Of a stretch of 64,000 nucleotides of DNA, positions 11,756-23,199 are shown one piece after another. The translations under genes were made by a program, and so were the position numbers. Origin of the DNA: Letharia columbiana (taxonomy: Eukaryota; Ascomycota; Lecanoromycetes; Lecanorales; Parmeliaceae); the NCBI RefSeq assembly GCF_014066305.1, contig NW_023501038.1, positions 682,001 through 746,000 of the forward strand, given 5' to 3'. The notes under the pieces were generated by a model. The model was not told where the DNA came from and did no database searches. It saw only the letters and a program-made list of their open reading frames with translations. How positions within the stretch are numbered: the stretch's first letter is position 1; each line of letters begins with the position of its first letter.

Positions 11756-13749
11756 ATGGAGAGCAACGAGCATGCTCCAATGTCATCGGCCTCACAAGAC
11801 ACAACAACAGGCAGCTCAGAGGGTCCTAAGGGCAGCTATGCATTCCTTGTTCATTCTCAGGACTCTGTGGGTCAGATTACGCCTCCACAAATTGAGGATC
11901 AGCGTCTTGCTCGGCAGAAGCGCCGCCGTACAAGGTACTCATAGTCCAATATAAAGAAAACACTGTTTGTTGACTGATCACTTCTGCAGCCCTGAAGATC
12001 ATGCAATCCTCGAAGCCGAGTACGAGCGTAACTCCAAGCCTGATAAAGCTGCAAGAGTTAATATTGTCAACCGGGTCTCCCTTGGAGAGAAGGAGGTACA
12101 GGTTAGTAAAAGCGAAGACTGCGGTCACTTATCGTGGTTCAGGACATATCCAAATTCGCGAGGCACCTCTGGTGGGGCATGAGCTGATTCTTGGTACCTA
12201 GATTTGGTTCCAGAACCGTCGTCAAATGACGCGTCGCAAGTCGAGGCCACTGCTGCCACACGAGGTCTTCTCTAACCTTCAGTCGAGCCAAGAGGATGCT
12301 GGACACGCAAGTTCCTCGAGCTTGTCTGCAAACGAAAGCAGTGAGCAGCAGCACTCTTCGAGTCAAAGCACTGCCTTCCCCAGCCAGTCAACGGTGCAGA
12401 GTCTCCATACCACGTGGCAAGTCAAGGCACCGGTAGACGCGGTTGTCAACGAGTCAGCAACTCTCCCGGAGATAGGAGGAAGCTTAGGAGGCAACGATGT
12501 GGCACGAGGCCCAGGAAACATTTCTGAAGGTTCTGCGAAGCCTTCGTACACGTCAGCCTCCTTCGACAACAAAGACGACAATGGTCAAGCTTCGATCACA
12601 AGTCTGATCCGGTCTTTATCCCAGACAGCTTCAACTAAACGACGCCCTGGCTATCTCGCGAACCGCCGCAGTGCTTCCTTTGTGATCCATGACGAAAGCA
12701 GGAATGGCCTCTCTCCATCGTCGCTGGCATCTAGCCTACCTTCGATTGGACCAGCAAAAGGCGCCAGCGATGTCTCAGGATCTGCACAGACCCTCAAACG
12801 AGCCTCATCGCATGTGAGATTGTCGATGTCACTCGATGGAAAAGCCGAAGTCACCACCCGCACAGGGAATACACCATCTCCTCCACGCTCTCAGCCCGTA
12901 CCAACAGCTATCAATCCAGTCCCTCGACCGAAGACTAGCCTCCAACGCAGCTACAGTGCTCTTGAACCTGGCAACAAATCCGTTCCCAACAAATCTGTTT
13001 CTGACGTCGTCCCTGTTCTATACACCAGGCGATCGATGACTGGGAGGTCGCGAGATGCTAGAACCTGGGAATTCTACTGCGACAGCGATGCTCGCAACGC
13101 ATTGACAGAACAAGCCGAACGCGAAGAAAGCGGATCGGCCACAGCGGCCATTGGATTGATTAGATCACAAAGTAACAACAACAAAGTCATGACTCCCAAC
13201 CCCAACAAGCGCAATGCCCACTCCCAGAAGCCTGACTCAACCAAGAGATTGAAAGCAGACGTTCAAAGGACCGACAAACCAAAACTTGCTCGCGCCATTT
13301 CCTCGGTTGCTAGACTGCAGACCGCCAACAGCAGTGGGCAGACACAGAAGGCTATGAAGGAGGGAGAGAAGAAGTTGAAAGGAGCCTCGCAGTCAGCGAT
13401 GTGGCAAGAGTATGAAGACGACTCGGACAAAGAGAATTGGGAACCCGGCACTCAGTCCAGCAACCCTCGAAGGCGCAGACCTAGACATTCTCACCAGGCT
13501 GTTTGTATCTTGGAAGAGAGCTTCCGGGTTCCCAGCCAGTCCTCTAGCCTAGACGCTATGATGAACGGTGAGAGCACCACATCTCGCCGCTCCAATACGA
13601 AGAGCTCCAGCAGCGCAGAGAAGGAAAATAGTGGCCCCGAAGTGGATGATGAGATTGCAGCTTTCATGGACGAATCCGGACCGCGTGGAGTGGAGGACCT
13701 GGACTGTGTACAGAATCTGTTGTCGCTGAGTCAGGCCGCATGGCAGTGA
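11756..13749 (+). CDS. Homeodomain transcription factor, YOX1-like
   Basis: Exons 11756-11934, 11990-12101 and 12202-13749, 612 codons. The homeodomain spans about residues 53-112: a basic arm (RQKRRRTR), helix I/II (DHAILEAEYERN, KAARVNIVNRVSLGEKEVQ) and the recognition helix IWFQNRRQ with the invariant Trp, Phe, Asn and Arg. Both introns fall inside the homeobox. The rest is long, Ser-rich and disordered, with basic patches and the motifs KENWEP and EKENSG, which look like possible KEN-box degradation signals. Fungal YOX1/YHP1 relatives repress cell-cycle genes; the match here rests on the homeodomain position near the N-terminus and the fungal-type sequence. Predicted to be nuclear and to bind TAAT-like sites. 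Confidence 0.85.
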
Positions 13750-14735
13750 GTATGTCCACGATTATGATCATGACAGAGATGGACCGTTGTTTCATGTGAT
13801 AGTGATAGAGGGGTTCTTCCAGGGGTACGTTTGGTTGAAGTTATCATCTTGTATTTCGTTTGTCTCTCCAACGTGGGCTCGAAGCACAACACTGTGCTGT
13901 TTATCTTCTCGGGGGGCTCATATTGACCAATTGTCTTCGGTACGATGCCCGCCATCTTCATTGTTGAGGGGGGTAGGAAGTGAGTAGTCAGAGGAAGCAG
14001 GTGGGGGCTCGGGGGGTTCGGAAGTCGAAAGCCGGCGGCTCGGCGCTTAGCCTCGATCCAAACCGACATCAGAGAATGATAGAAGTCTTTATTCATAGCA
14101 ACCCAGCATACTAAGAATCAATCGAGTTGATTCTGTCATCTTTCCCTCAAATACGCTTCCACATTGATGCATGGGCTCTCAATCTTTGCCCATTCTGTAT
14201 TGCCGTCAAGCCATGATCCCTCTCAGACTGACCTACCTAACAACGCACATGAACCATCACTGGAAAGACAAATGATCTTCGGCTAGAAGTTAAGGGGTTG
14301 AGTACTAGGCAAGCTCGCTAACAATTGCTACCTCCTAAAGGTGCTCCTGCTTGCAGTTTGTGCTGGACATGCCATTGACCGTTCCTTCCTTGAATATTGC
14401 ACTGCGTTCTTGCGCAAAACACATACCCTGCTTCCCCATGATTGAATGTGACTTGCGACATGGTTGAGATTATGTGATGACCTCGTAAAACAAGACAAAA
14501 GTATATACGCTGTTCGAACGTGGAGCTTTAAGCACATAATTTGGTGCCTCTCACGCAGCTCATCAGCTTCCAAAATCAAATATGAGCGATAGCATTGCAA
14601 GATACAACATGACAGAAACCTTTAGTTAAGAAGCGGCTGTGATCGACTCGGCGAGCAAAACATGAACAATTTGTGGTCGAACACTCGAATTTGGGGTTGG
14701 TTTAAATATGAAAATAGCGGCCCTACTTTCTAAGT
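13750..14735. other. Intergenic, no gene recognised
   Basis: No coding frame above 121 codons and none with a recognisable motif. It is presumably the 3' region of the homeodomain gene plus non-coding spacer. Confidence 0.5.
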
Positions 14736-15000
14736 CCAGTTGGTGCAGTGGTTAGGAGTGACCACGAATCTTCCTGGCTACCTAAGAAAGCACCGGGGAC
14801 GTGAAAGCGTTTAAAGATCCCACCGCCTCTTCTACTTAGGTACGCACACCGCAGCGAAAAAGGGCCAGTAGTACTCCTCAGCCTGAATTTCCTATACCTT
14901 CCACCCCTGAATCAGGGCTGGTTGGGAATCCTTTTGCCATTTTGAATTACTGGATTTGTGAGTTCTGAATGGGGGCGGAGGGTTCGAGTCTACGTTGTGG
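14736..15000 (+). repeat. Dispersed repeat copy A, possible tRNA-derived SINE
   Basis: About 260 bp that recurs in diverged form about 540 bp downstream. It begins with a box-A-like segment (ttggtgcagtggttaggag) and ends with a box-B-like ggttcgagtc near 14990. An intact tRNA cannot be folded from it: the D and T stems do not pair. Shared blocks with copy B include gtgcartggt, gagtgaccaygaatctt, ttttgccattttgaattactgg and the G-rich tail. A T-rich stretch follows at about 15005-15030. Confidence 0.45.
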
Positions 15001-15282
15001 ACGGCTTTTTTTGGTTTCATTATTTTTTTACCCCTACTTTCTCACTTATCTTCTATGATCCAATATTTGCCCATGAGTTCTTTTTGCAAATCTCGTGGCT
15101 GCTAGAGAGACTCCTGAAGCTTGGTGCTTACCCAGCAGCGTCTTTCTCCCCTTACCAAAGTGCCCCCCAAGCCAAGCATCCCCAAAATCCCTCCGACTCT
15201 TCTGCGCTAAGGCCCTCACCCCAGATCTCCAACTCTTTCAAACCATCCCCTAAGTTTCCTAACAGCATTATCCCTTCCACAG

Positions 15283-15535
15283 AAGGCCTAATTAGTGCAA
15301 TGGTGAAGGAGTGACCATGAATCTTTCTGGCCACCAGAGGGCATCCGTCTCGCCTTGTGCTGGTCCTTTGAGTGCACATACCTAATGGTGTGAAACTGGC
15401 GATAAATCATTCCTGAGAAGCCTACTTCCTGTGTTTCCCACCCCTCAGGACTGGTTAAGAGTCGTTTTGCCAGTTTGGAATACTGGAAATGCGGATAAAA
15501 AAGAAGGGGCGTTCGAGGGCGGGTTAGAGAGGGGA
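15283..15535 (+). repeat. Dispersed repeat copy B
   Basis: Second, diverged copy of the same element in the same orientation. It shares the order of conserved blocks with copy A: a box-A-like start, gagtgaccatgaatcttt, a middle with cacccctca and ctggtt, ttgccagtttggaatactgg, and an end with gggcgttcgag. By eye the identity is well below 80%, which implies old copies. The 15001-15282 spacer between the copies shows no gene. Confidence 0.45.
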
Positions 15536-15937
15536 TTTTGAGGGGGATCTTTTGTACTTTTTCTTCGTCTGATTTTGAAGATGCAAGTCTTTATTGTAAC
15601 TGCTGTGCAAATATACAATCCAGAAAGCCCTTTGCCGGGGTAAGAGCCACAGAAAGGGACTACAGCTCTAGTAACCTATTGCTCGCGGAGATAGTCATCT
15701 CTCTGGGATAGAGCAGTGGCAGACAGAGAAACCTAAGCACAAATGAAGGCACAAGCACTGCACATGTTCTCAAACTTCTGGGCACGAAGGATTGGCAAGA
15801 CTGCTCGAATTATACGTAGTCTCATCTGTCTGTCAGAAAAATTGGAAACGGACAATCTATCTCTCTCTCGCTCTAAACTACGATCATAACTTTTCCTCAA
15901 CCCTTCCCACACGAAATCAGCCCTCCCAATCAAGTGT

Positions 15938-16986
15938 TCACGGCGTGCCTGTGGTGTCTTCCACTCCTATCTCCAAATCCGTCGCAATGAACGTGACAGC
16001 AGCCGGACCCGCATCATCGGGTCCATTGTCCGACGGGTCCTCTATATCAATCTCCAACAGTTCGCGGCCGCTCGTGGGAGGGGCTGGGAAATCGGTGCAG
16101 GAACCGTATACACCTATTCAGAAAGGATTAGGTCGTTTCTCCACGTTGTCGATCCTTCGACGCATATCTCCAGTCGAAGAAGACTTACTCGCGGCATAGT
16201 ACACGTAGTTGTTCGCGTTCAACCTCGACTGCTCGGCCGCGAGGCGGAAACATTTGTTCGCGTCGTTCGTGTTGGTGATGGTCAGGAGCCCCGTGGACGC
16301 GAAGAGGTAGTAATGCGTGATCATCTCCAGCACGATCCACATCTTGTAGAGCCAGAAACTCTGCCCGTCGCCGTGGAATCTGTTGATGTAGGTGTTGACC
16401 GTCAAGCAGGTGTTGGGCGGCGGGACGGACACGATGGCGCTGGTGAAGAATGACGGACAGAGGATGATGTACTGCTTGGGCGGAAGGAAGCCGACGTAGT
16501 TGGACGTCGCGGTCGGGTTGGCCAGGCACTCGGCGTAGGCGTCCTTCTGGCCATCGAGTTTGTACATGAACTGTCCGGGTTCCGTCACGCAGAGGAGAGT
16601 GGGCGCGCCGTTGAGGGAATAGGGTGCGGGGGGGGTCAAAGCGACGCCGCTCGTGACGTTGGTGAGGAGCGCGGATACAAAGGGGGCGGAGGAAGGGTCT
16701 TTGAAGAACGCGGCGTAGGCGGGGCTTGTGTTGGTGGATTTGGCGTCTTCAATCACGGGCAGGAGAGTGGTGTAGAGCCTGTCGAGGAGGTGGACGACGA
16801 GGGACGTGTTTCCTCCGCAGTTGGCGACGGTGTACTGGCCGGTCATGAACATGTCGTAGTTGGCTGCGACACCTCGAAGTTAGCATCGAGAAGAGTTTGT
16901 GGTCCTGGAACGGACAAACATCGTTTCGCATCTGGCGAGGCATTTGCTAATGCTAGCAAGCCGAGGGTAGAGAGACGCATGAGCAT
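15938..16986 (-). CDS. Secreted M35/deuterolysin-like protein lacking an intact HExxH
   Basis: Exons 16986-16920, 16863-16189 and 16113-15938, 305 codons. A short hydrophobic signal peptide (MLMRLSTLGLLALANA) starts the protein. The body keeps the landmarks of the aspzincin/M35 fold: YIILCPSFF, a conserved NTC, and LNANNYVYYAASVYGSCTDF matching the usual 'NADNYA-Y' helix. At the place where the zinc motif HExxH should stand the sequence reads VLEMITHYY: the first His is missing and one residue is inserted, so the catalytic site looks broken. Intron 1 has a perfect GCTAAC branch point and intron 2 starts GTAAGT. Family members are extracellular metallopeptidases; this one is inferred to be a non-peptidase homologue. 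An RNase T1 gene lies just upstream on the same strand. Confidence 0.8.
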
Positions 16987-17348
16987 GTTGGATGTTGGTG
17001 TGAAGACTGAAGAAGCTTTGATCCTGGAGAAGGATGGTTCTGCAGTCTAATAAGGAGACTCATATTCATATCGCATAATGCGCATAAAGGTAGTAGCGAA
17101 TTGCGTGCATGTCGCTATGATCAAGGCCGAGCCGGGCTAATAACCTGGCAACTAAAGAAAATCAAAGCCTTGCATAGTAGTAAGGGCATGAAAAGTGAAG
17201 GGTACAAACAGTACTGTACAAGACGGCGTTCGCCAAAGACGTATACGACTTCAAGACCACGGAGACCAGCGCTTTAGGATCAGACTCTCTCACTCAATAT
17301 TAATCGCAACAATGGGAGATGACTCTAAGCCAACAGCCATGCTCTGCT

Positions 17349-17850
17349 CTAATCCGCAGTACACTGCAAGAAATCATTTCCAGTAGCCCCAGTGTGTGTG
17401 ATCACGCCCTCGTACGTCCCATCTCCGGTGAAGATGACCCGATCGGCTCCCGGACTGCCTCCAGTATACACCTGCTCATCACTCAGGACGGGGAATTCGT
17501 AATAGGGTCCAGCGTCTGGGAAGGTGAAGCCCTCGTAGTCTTTGTACTGGTGAGGATATTCATCGTTGCCCACCGTGGTCCCGTCCTCGTAGTAGCCGTA
17601 GCCTTGTTGCACGGCCGCGTTGATGTCATCTTGCGAGTAGCATGTATTGCCGCAAGTTTCAGCGCATTGGCGCTGGTCGATGTTAGATCGAGGCGAGGGA
17701 GATGTAGAAAGGGTGACGAACACGAAGGAGGGGGTTCGTGAGGACGGGCACGGCAAAGGCCAGTGCGACGAGAACCTGTGGACTGTTGATAGGTGGAAGA
17801 ATCAGAGGAACAGCAATGCTTGAGTTCATACATACCTTAAATGCATGCAT
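17349..17850 (-). CDS. Secreted guanyl-specific ribonuclease, T1/F1 family
   Basis: Exons 17850-17836, 17775-17722 and 17672-17349, 130 codons. It starts with a signal peptide (MHAFKVLVALAFAVPVLT). The mature part carries the RNase T1 active site in order: YPHQY (Tyr and His), YYEFPV (general-base Glu), GADRVIF (Arg) and ITHTGA (general-acid His). The Cys residues (CAETCGNTC and the C-terminal LQC) match family disulfides. It should cleave single-stranded RNA 3' of guanosine outside the cell. Intron 2 is 49 bp with a CTAAC branch point. The gene lies 0.36 kb upstream of the M35-like gene in the same orientation, so the two secreted proteins may share regulation. Confidence 0.92.
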
Positions 17851-18554
17851 GTTGTGGAAATTTGGCTATTCGTTCTTTGGTTTGTGAATCTGTTGTCCGA
17901 GTGCTGGTCGCGTATTGACCATGCCCAAAGCTACGGGAGCTTCAGCATCTTTATATGCTATTCTTCTCCATAATCTTGAACATTCATTCCCCTGAGACGT
18001 CATAGCAGGTGTTCCTGACATACTCAGCGCGGTGGGCATTGCCCGGAATGGATGCCAAAGCCGACGTATGTCGTCGATCTTGTGGGAGCAAAAGAATGGC
18101 AGGCAGTGGAGGCATGGCAGCGAGAAGCCAGTCAGTGGCCAGGTTAGCAGCACATGCCATCAAGGACAAAGCGCAAAGCAGTATGATGGCCGGAGCGAAG
18201 TATCCAGTAAAGCGGACTTCGACGCTTTTTGGAAGGTCGGGTGTGCGCAAGCTACCCGCTCAGCTCGGCGGCCGGCCCCACAAGCATCCGCAAAGGGACG
18301 GATAATTTCCAATGGAAAAATAAAACAACAAACGTTGGTGTGCGAAAAGCGAAGGCGAAAGGATCGGGCGTTCATGGACCAATCGAAAGCTTGGTCTTAC
18401 GTATGGAAAACCTCTTGAACCTTTTGAATCCGGGGCTACCGCAAACCTATCAGAAAAGCACGAGTACCTCTGCAAGTCTCAAGGTTAAGTTGTGAATGGC
18501 TTTGTGGACTCTAGCTCTATCTAACACTCGTCTTTCCAACGACATGAGAGTACA
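17851..18554. other. Intergenic, no gene recognised
   Basis: Promoter side of the RNase T1 gene and 3' side of RPL22. Open frames of up to 128 codons overlap on both strands without motifs. Confidence 0.5.
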
Positions 18555-19223
18555 TTACTCGTCGTCATCCTCATCTGCATCATTCACCACATTGAAGAAC
18601 CTCAGCTCGTAGACACCCTGGGATGTGGAGACCACACGGAGCCAATCTCGCAGCTGTTGCTTCTTGAGAAACTTCTTTGTCCTAGAGTCCTAGTGTAAGC
18701 CAACCCGAAGATCTTCTTCGTGGCCTGTGGGCTTTTGCTTTTCCTTTCTTCCCAGGTATGAGAGGTGAAGGCACTCACAAGTACTTGAGGTATCTCCCGG
18801 AGAATTGAGTGTGCGCAATGACCTCAATCTTCCCTTCACCCTGCTGGCTAATTTGGATCGTGTCGCCTAAGTTACCCACGCGGTTGTCGACCTTGATCTT
18901 ATCGTGGAGGAACTTCTCGAAGGCGGAAACGTCGAAGATCTTGTCTGAGGCGGGCTGGGAGGCGTTGATGATGAACTGAAAAAAGGAGCCGCAACGTTAG
19001 CGATTGCTTGGGAACGCTGAAGATGGGAGAGCATGAGAGTTCGCTATACCTTCTTGGTGATCTTGCCAGGCTTTTGGCCTTTGGGGGGTGCTTGTCGCAG
19101 AGCGCTGGTGCGCTGAGTTTTCTACATTGCGGAGGTAACACTTAGCCTACTGCTCTTAATGCCCCAGCGCTAGGCATGGGGAGAACAGCAAAGCAGTGCA
19201 ATACATACTGTAGCTCCAGCCAT
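18555..19223 (-). CDS. RPL22: 60S ribosomal protein eL22
   Basis: Exons 19223-19209, 19121-19050, 18975-18779 and 18681-18555, 136 codons. The protein carries the eL22 pattern: a basic N-terminus ([20 protein letters not shown]), an acidic helix ([20 protein letters not shown]), the sheet motif [20 protein letters not shown], then [20 protein letters not shown] and DWLRVV, and an acidic tail ending in Asp/Glu residues. The length is normal. A 15-base first exon holding only five codons is typical of fungal ribosomal protein genes. It is a structural component of the large subunit near the exit tunnel. Confidence 0.95.
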
Positions 19224-19521
19224 CTTGAACGCAAAGAGGTTTGATCCTGCGCTCTTGTTGTTGTTGATATGGATGTTCGTTGACTATGGAGAGAAAGGCA
19301 AATCATGGCGGAATTCGTGTGCTCGCTTGATTGGCGCTAGAAGCTAGCCTGCAGCCCTGTTCGTGAGCTCCGCTGAGTGACCCAAAACACCTCCCAACCT
19401 ATCCTTGATTCTTTGATGGGCAGCAGATTTTCACTGACATTTGCTATCCTAAAAATCCGCCTTTAAAAAATGCCCTGCATTTGTAGTTAGCTAGCAGTTC
19501 TCAGCTTCCTCGACTACTGTC

Positions 19522-20663
19522 ATGGCAAGCTCAGACTCAGTGCCGAAGAGCATGTTTAGCCCGGCGATTTTCGAGCATCTCCAAGCAAAGCTCGATGAGG
19601 ATGCTCAGGTTCGTGAAGAGCTCCGCAATATCGTACAGGCTATGGAACGGCAAGGTATTTGCCAATCTACAGCTTGCGACCTGCTTCATGCCTACTAAAC
19701 TTCTCAAAGACAGGACTACAATGTCAATTCTCTCTCGAGCCCACTCCATACCTCAGGCAGACCGTCAGCTATAGCTCTCCATCATCTCGCCGTGATCTAC
19801 TGCTGATCTACATGAGCAGTTAGCAGCACTCTTTCCGAGGCCTGGGAATCCATTAGCAAACAAGTCGAAACCATTGGCAAGCTCAATGAGGTAGCATCGA
19901 AGCATCCATACTACAGATACAACAACATGTGGTCAAGAGAAATGCAGAATGCAGTATGCAGGCCAGCAACACAGCTTTCGAATAATGTACTGACCAGGAA
20001 CAGAGTTTCGCTATCGTTCTTTGGGGTTGGCTTCGCAGCCATATGCCGGACTACAATGGGCAGAAGGGGGAGCTGTTCGCAATTGAGGAGGTGGGTAAGC
20101 TGCTCTACGGTAAGCAGCGCCGCAATCATGCAAAGTCCAATCGTACTGACGCAAGCCCAGTGCCGGTTAGCCTTAAAACACAAGGTTCGTACATATCGCA
20201 ATGATTTCCTTCCTTTTAGGATCAGAACCCGAGTTGCGAGGTTTCGTGACCAAAGAAATCCCTGTGGTAGTAGGACCATACCTCAGATTCGCGGCTTGAA
20301 GAAGCAATGCTGACTCCGATTTGTGCTCAGATGTCTTCCACATGACAATCGAAGAATACCTTCACTCTCTTATAAGTCTCATCGAAGAGCTGGCACGCCT
20401 AGCTGTCAACTCCGTGACGCTTGGCGACTACCACCGACCTCTAGAAATCAGTCGATTCGTCAAGGACCTCCACGCTGGTTTTCAAATCCTGAACCTGAAA
20501 AACGACACGCTGCGCAAGCGAAGCGATAGTATCAAATACAATGTGAGTACAGTTGTCAATTGGGATCCATACGACCTAAAAATCATAGGTGAAGAAGATC
20601 GAAGACGTCGTCTATGACCTCTCGCTACGAAACCTCGTGCCTCGAGGGACAGCGGGAGCTTGA
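19522..20663 (+). CDS. Translin
   Basis: Seven exons: 19522-19654, 19710-19763, 19820-19953, 19998-20109, 20161-20184, 20331-20542 and 20589-20663, 247 codons. Hallmarks of the all-helical translin fold are present: HPYYRYNNMWSREMQNA, FAIVLWGWLRSHMPDY, then the highly conserved C-terminal half FHMTIEEYLHSLISLIEELA, LAVNSVTLGDYHRPLEISRF, LNLKNDTLRKRSDSIKYNVK and KIEDVVYDLSLRNLVPRGT. Translin forms an octamer with TRAX, the C3PO nuclease. In Neurospora C3PO is known to act on tRNA precursors and in small-RNA handling. The gene is intron-dense; the 44-bp fourth-exon-proximal intron (19954-19997) is near the lower limit. The 146-bp intron 20185-20330 is the only choice that joins KTQ to DVFHMT in frame. 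Confidence 0.92.
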
Positions 20664-23137
20664 GGCCCCTCCAGCAAATCTTAGCAATCATCTGAGCAAT
20701 GATAGTGCACAAATCTTAGCGGAGAATAATCTGCAAGGGTAGCGATGTCTCGTGTACCTACGGTACTGAGCTACCGCTCTTGCAGATATAGCAAGGGAAG
20801 CCCACGCACCAAAACTCCCCTCATAGAGGCGAGGAAATTGCTTAGCCCATTGATGAGCCCACGCCAAGCGAACTTGATTATGGCCTACGGTATCTAGGGA
20901 GGTACAGATGGTCCTTGCGTAGGTGGAACTACAATCAAGATGTCCAGCCAACTACCGAAACACGGTTCTTGCGCAAAGTGCCGAAAGCTTGAATCCAACC
21001 CGCAGCATCGCTATTGCACCGGATCGAATGTGAAGCCAAATTCAGGGTACCATTGAACAGCGTAATACTAAGATCATTGTCTTAGTTATTATCCTTTCTC
21101 TCCTCTCCTCTCCTCTCCTCTAAGGCATGTTGCGATTCGGGCAGCGATCTTGTACAGGAACCGATTTCGCCCAGGTGATCTCCTGCCGTCCGTAGACTTA
21201 CCCTCCTCCTTCGAGCCCTGCCGCTCCGCACATCGAAGCGAAAGGCTTGGCTGCTAATTTTCTGCCAGTATCAACGCTAGCCTTTTTCCAAGAGGATTGG
21301 GCGCTGATGCTCGGAGTCCATTCCTGACCTTCTGTCTTAACAATGGGCCATGAGAATGCGGCTGCATCAAAAGGCGCGCGTCAAGAACCACACAGGCGAG
21401 GATTCCTCGCCTGCCTGGTGCTGCTCTTCTGCATGTTCCTTAGTGCATGCGTTGCTGTCCCGCTCTCACCTGGATGCTTTGTACTTGGTACTAGGCTGCA
21501 GGTCACTACCGTACAGGTTGCGGAGCTCTCTGCCGCGGAGACGGCGATGTCGAGTCCACTGATAGCCAGATGTTCCATTCGCCGAGAGTTTGAATGGTGT
21601 CTGGATAGCCCTGATAGTAGTGTCGCCACTGGAGATTTGGGACATGAGAATCGCCATTGACGAACAAGTCTAAGGCAAAGAAAAGAAAGTCGCATCATTA
21701 AGGGTTGGCGCAGCCTCCCCGGGGACATCCAGGTCCTTGAGCACCACTTACTAAAATATTATCGCAGATACCCTCATAGTATGCATCACCGCCAAATTTA
21801 GGGTCAGAGCATTTCTGCATTTGCAGGCCATACCTCTCGGGGCAGATAATACTGATGAATTAAATCATTTTAGAAGGTCCATTGTGCTGCATATCCGGTC
21901 GACATAGATAGTAGATCTCACACAGTCCTTGGGCTCGAGACCATGGCGTTATCAGACCATTTAGACTGTGCTCCTGTTCAGTTGAGCTAGGAAGAAAAAA
22001 GCGGGACGCTTTGAGTGTACCGAGCATTGTCACAAACTCCTTTCACCTTCGAGTCTCCTTCGCAGTATGAGCAATACTGTCGTCCCTCTCAAAAAAAACT
22101 CGGTGCAAGGGTTGACGATAAACGGGGCCTGTCACTTCTCTAGGCCCGACAATCTCGTGGTAGGTGATGTGATTCGACGTTGTAGGACTTAGCCACAGAG
22201 CAGGCTGCAAAGCGAATAAGTGCTGCACCTACGAGAACGCGAACAAGGTCGTGCATATTTCCCTGCCCGCAAGGAAATCAAATGTTAAGAGGTAGAACCG
22301 TGTTGTTGTATGGGAAGGAGAATTGCCGATCAAGGGTAGGAGAAAACGGTACTTGTTTGGACACTTGCGAACACTTTATGACCAAGAGTCCGCAGCAAGC
22401 AAAGGGTATGAACGAGATATCCTTGAAAGTTCTGTTGTACTGTGCGGACAGCCAGAAGTATTTGTACAAATTTCCATCACATGAAAAGCCTCAAAATGCT
22501 CCCTCTTATCTAGCAACAAGGTATTGCAGCAAGTTGGAAACCTCCAACATATTTGATATGGTTGTTTACTGATCAACCTGAAACGATGGCGACTCAGACC
22601 TCTTGAGTAATGTAGGTAGTTTCGGTCTATTCTAATTTTTGAGAAACAGCGGGCAATAAAAGTGATTTGTTCTCGACAAGAGTCACGTATTCACTCGAGC
22701 TCACGTTACCCATATCTCAATTTTCCAGAGGTGGTTCGCATCAGATACATCAAGCTTCAAGATAGGCTTACTTTGAGGGAAGTACTACTGTAGCACCAAC
22801 CAATAGTCAAAGCGCGTTGGCTTTGTTCAAGCTTTCTATGACAACGCAAAGGACTTTATTCTGATACCATATGTCGGTGTTTGCTGGCATATCAAGGCGA
22901 TCAACTCGGAACATTCAATTGTTTAGGATGCCTCCAACCTACAATACTTGGTCCCTCGCTACTTGGGTCTTCGCGTATGTCTTTTGTCAGAGAGCAGACA
23001 CGAGACTAGTGACTACCGGGCAACAGTGAAATAAGAGTGTAATCTTTGTATCGCTTCTCCGTCTTCCCTCGACGTAGCATCGTCACTCCATATCTAGAAA
23101 CAATGGTGTCGCGCAGGATAGTGAAATCTGAGCCGGC
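20664..23137. other. Gene-poor stretch
   Basis: No recognisable gene. It contains a TCTCC microsatellite at about 21095-21120. A 105-codon frame at 21343-21660 has a hydrophobic stretch (LACLVLLFCMFLSACVAV) but is overlapped by equally long frames on the other strand; I cannot support it as a gene. The rest is non-coding or too decayed to read. Confidence 0.5.
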
Positions 23138-23199
23138 TTGTCATCAATTCTAGTACTGATCGCAGGCGTGCAAGCCTGTTACTTGCACCCAAATTGCCA

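Noticed and set aside
14736..15000. Functional tRNA with a very long intron
   Set aside because: Box-like segments are present but D, T and acceptor stems do not pair properly, and a similar decayed copy exists nearby.
20185..20330. Extra translin exon between 20220 and 20280 with continuing open frame
   Set aside because: Including it cannot be joined in phase to the conserved FHMTIEEYL block; direct splicing gives the family sequence.
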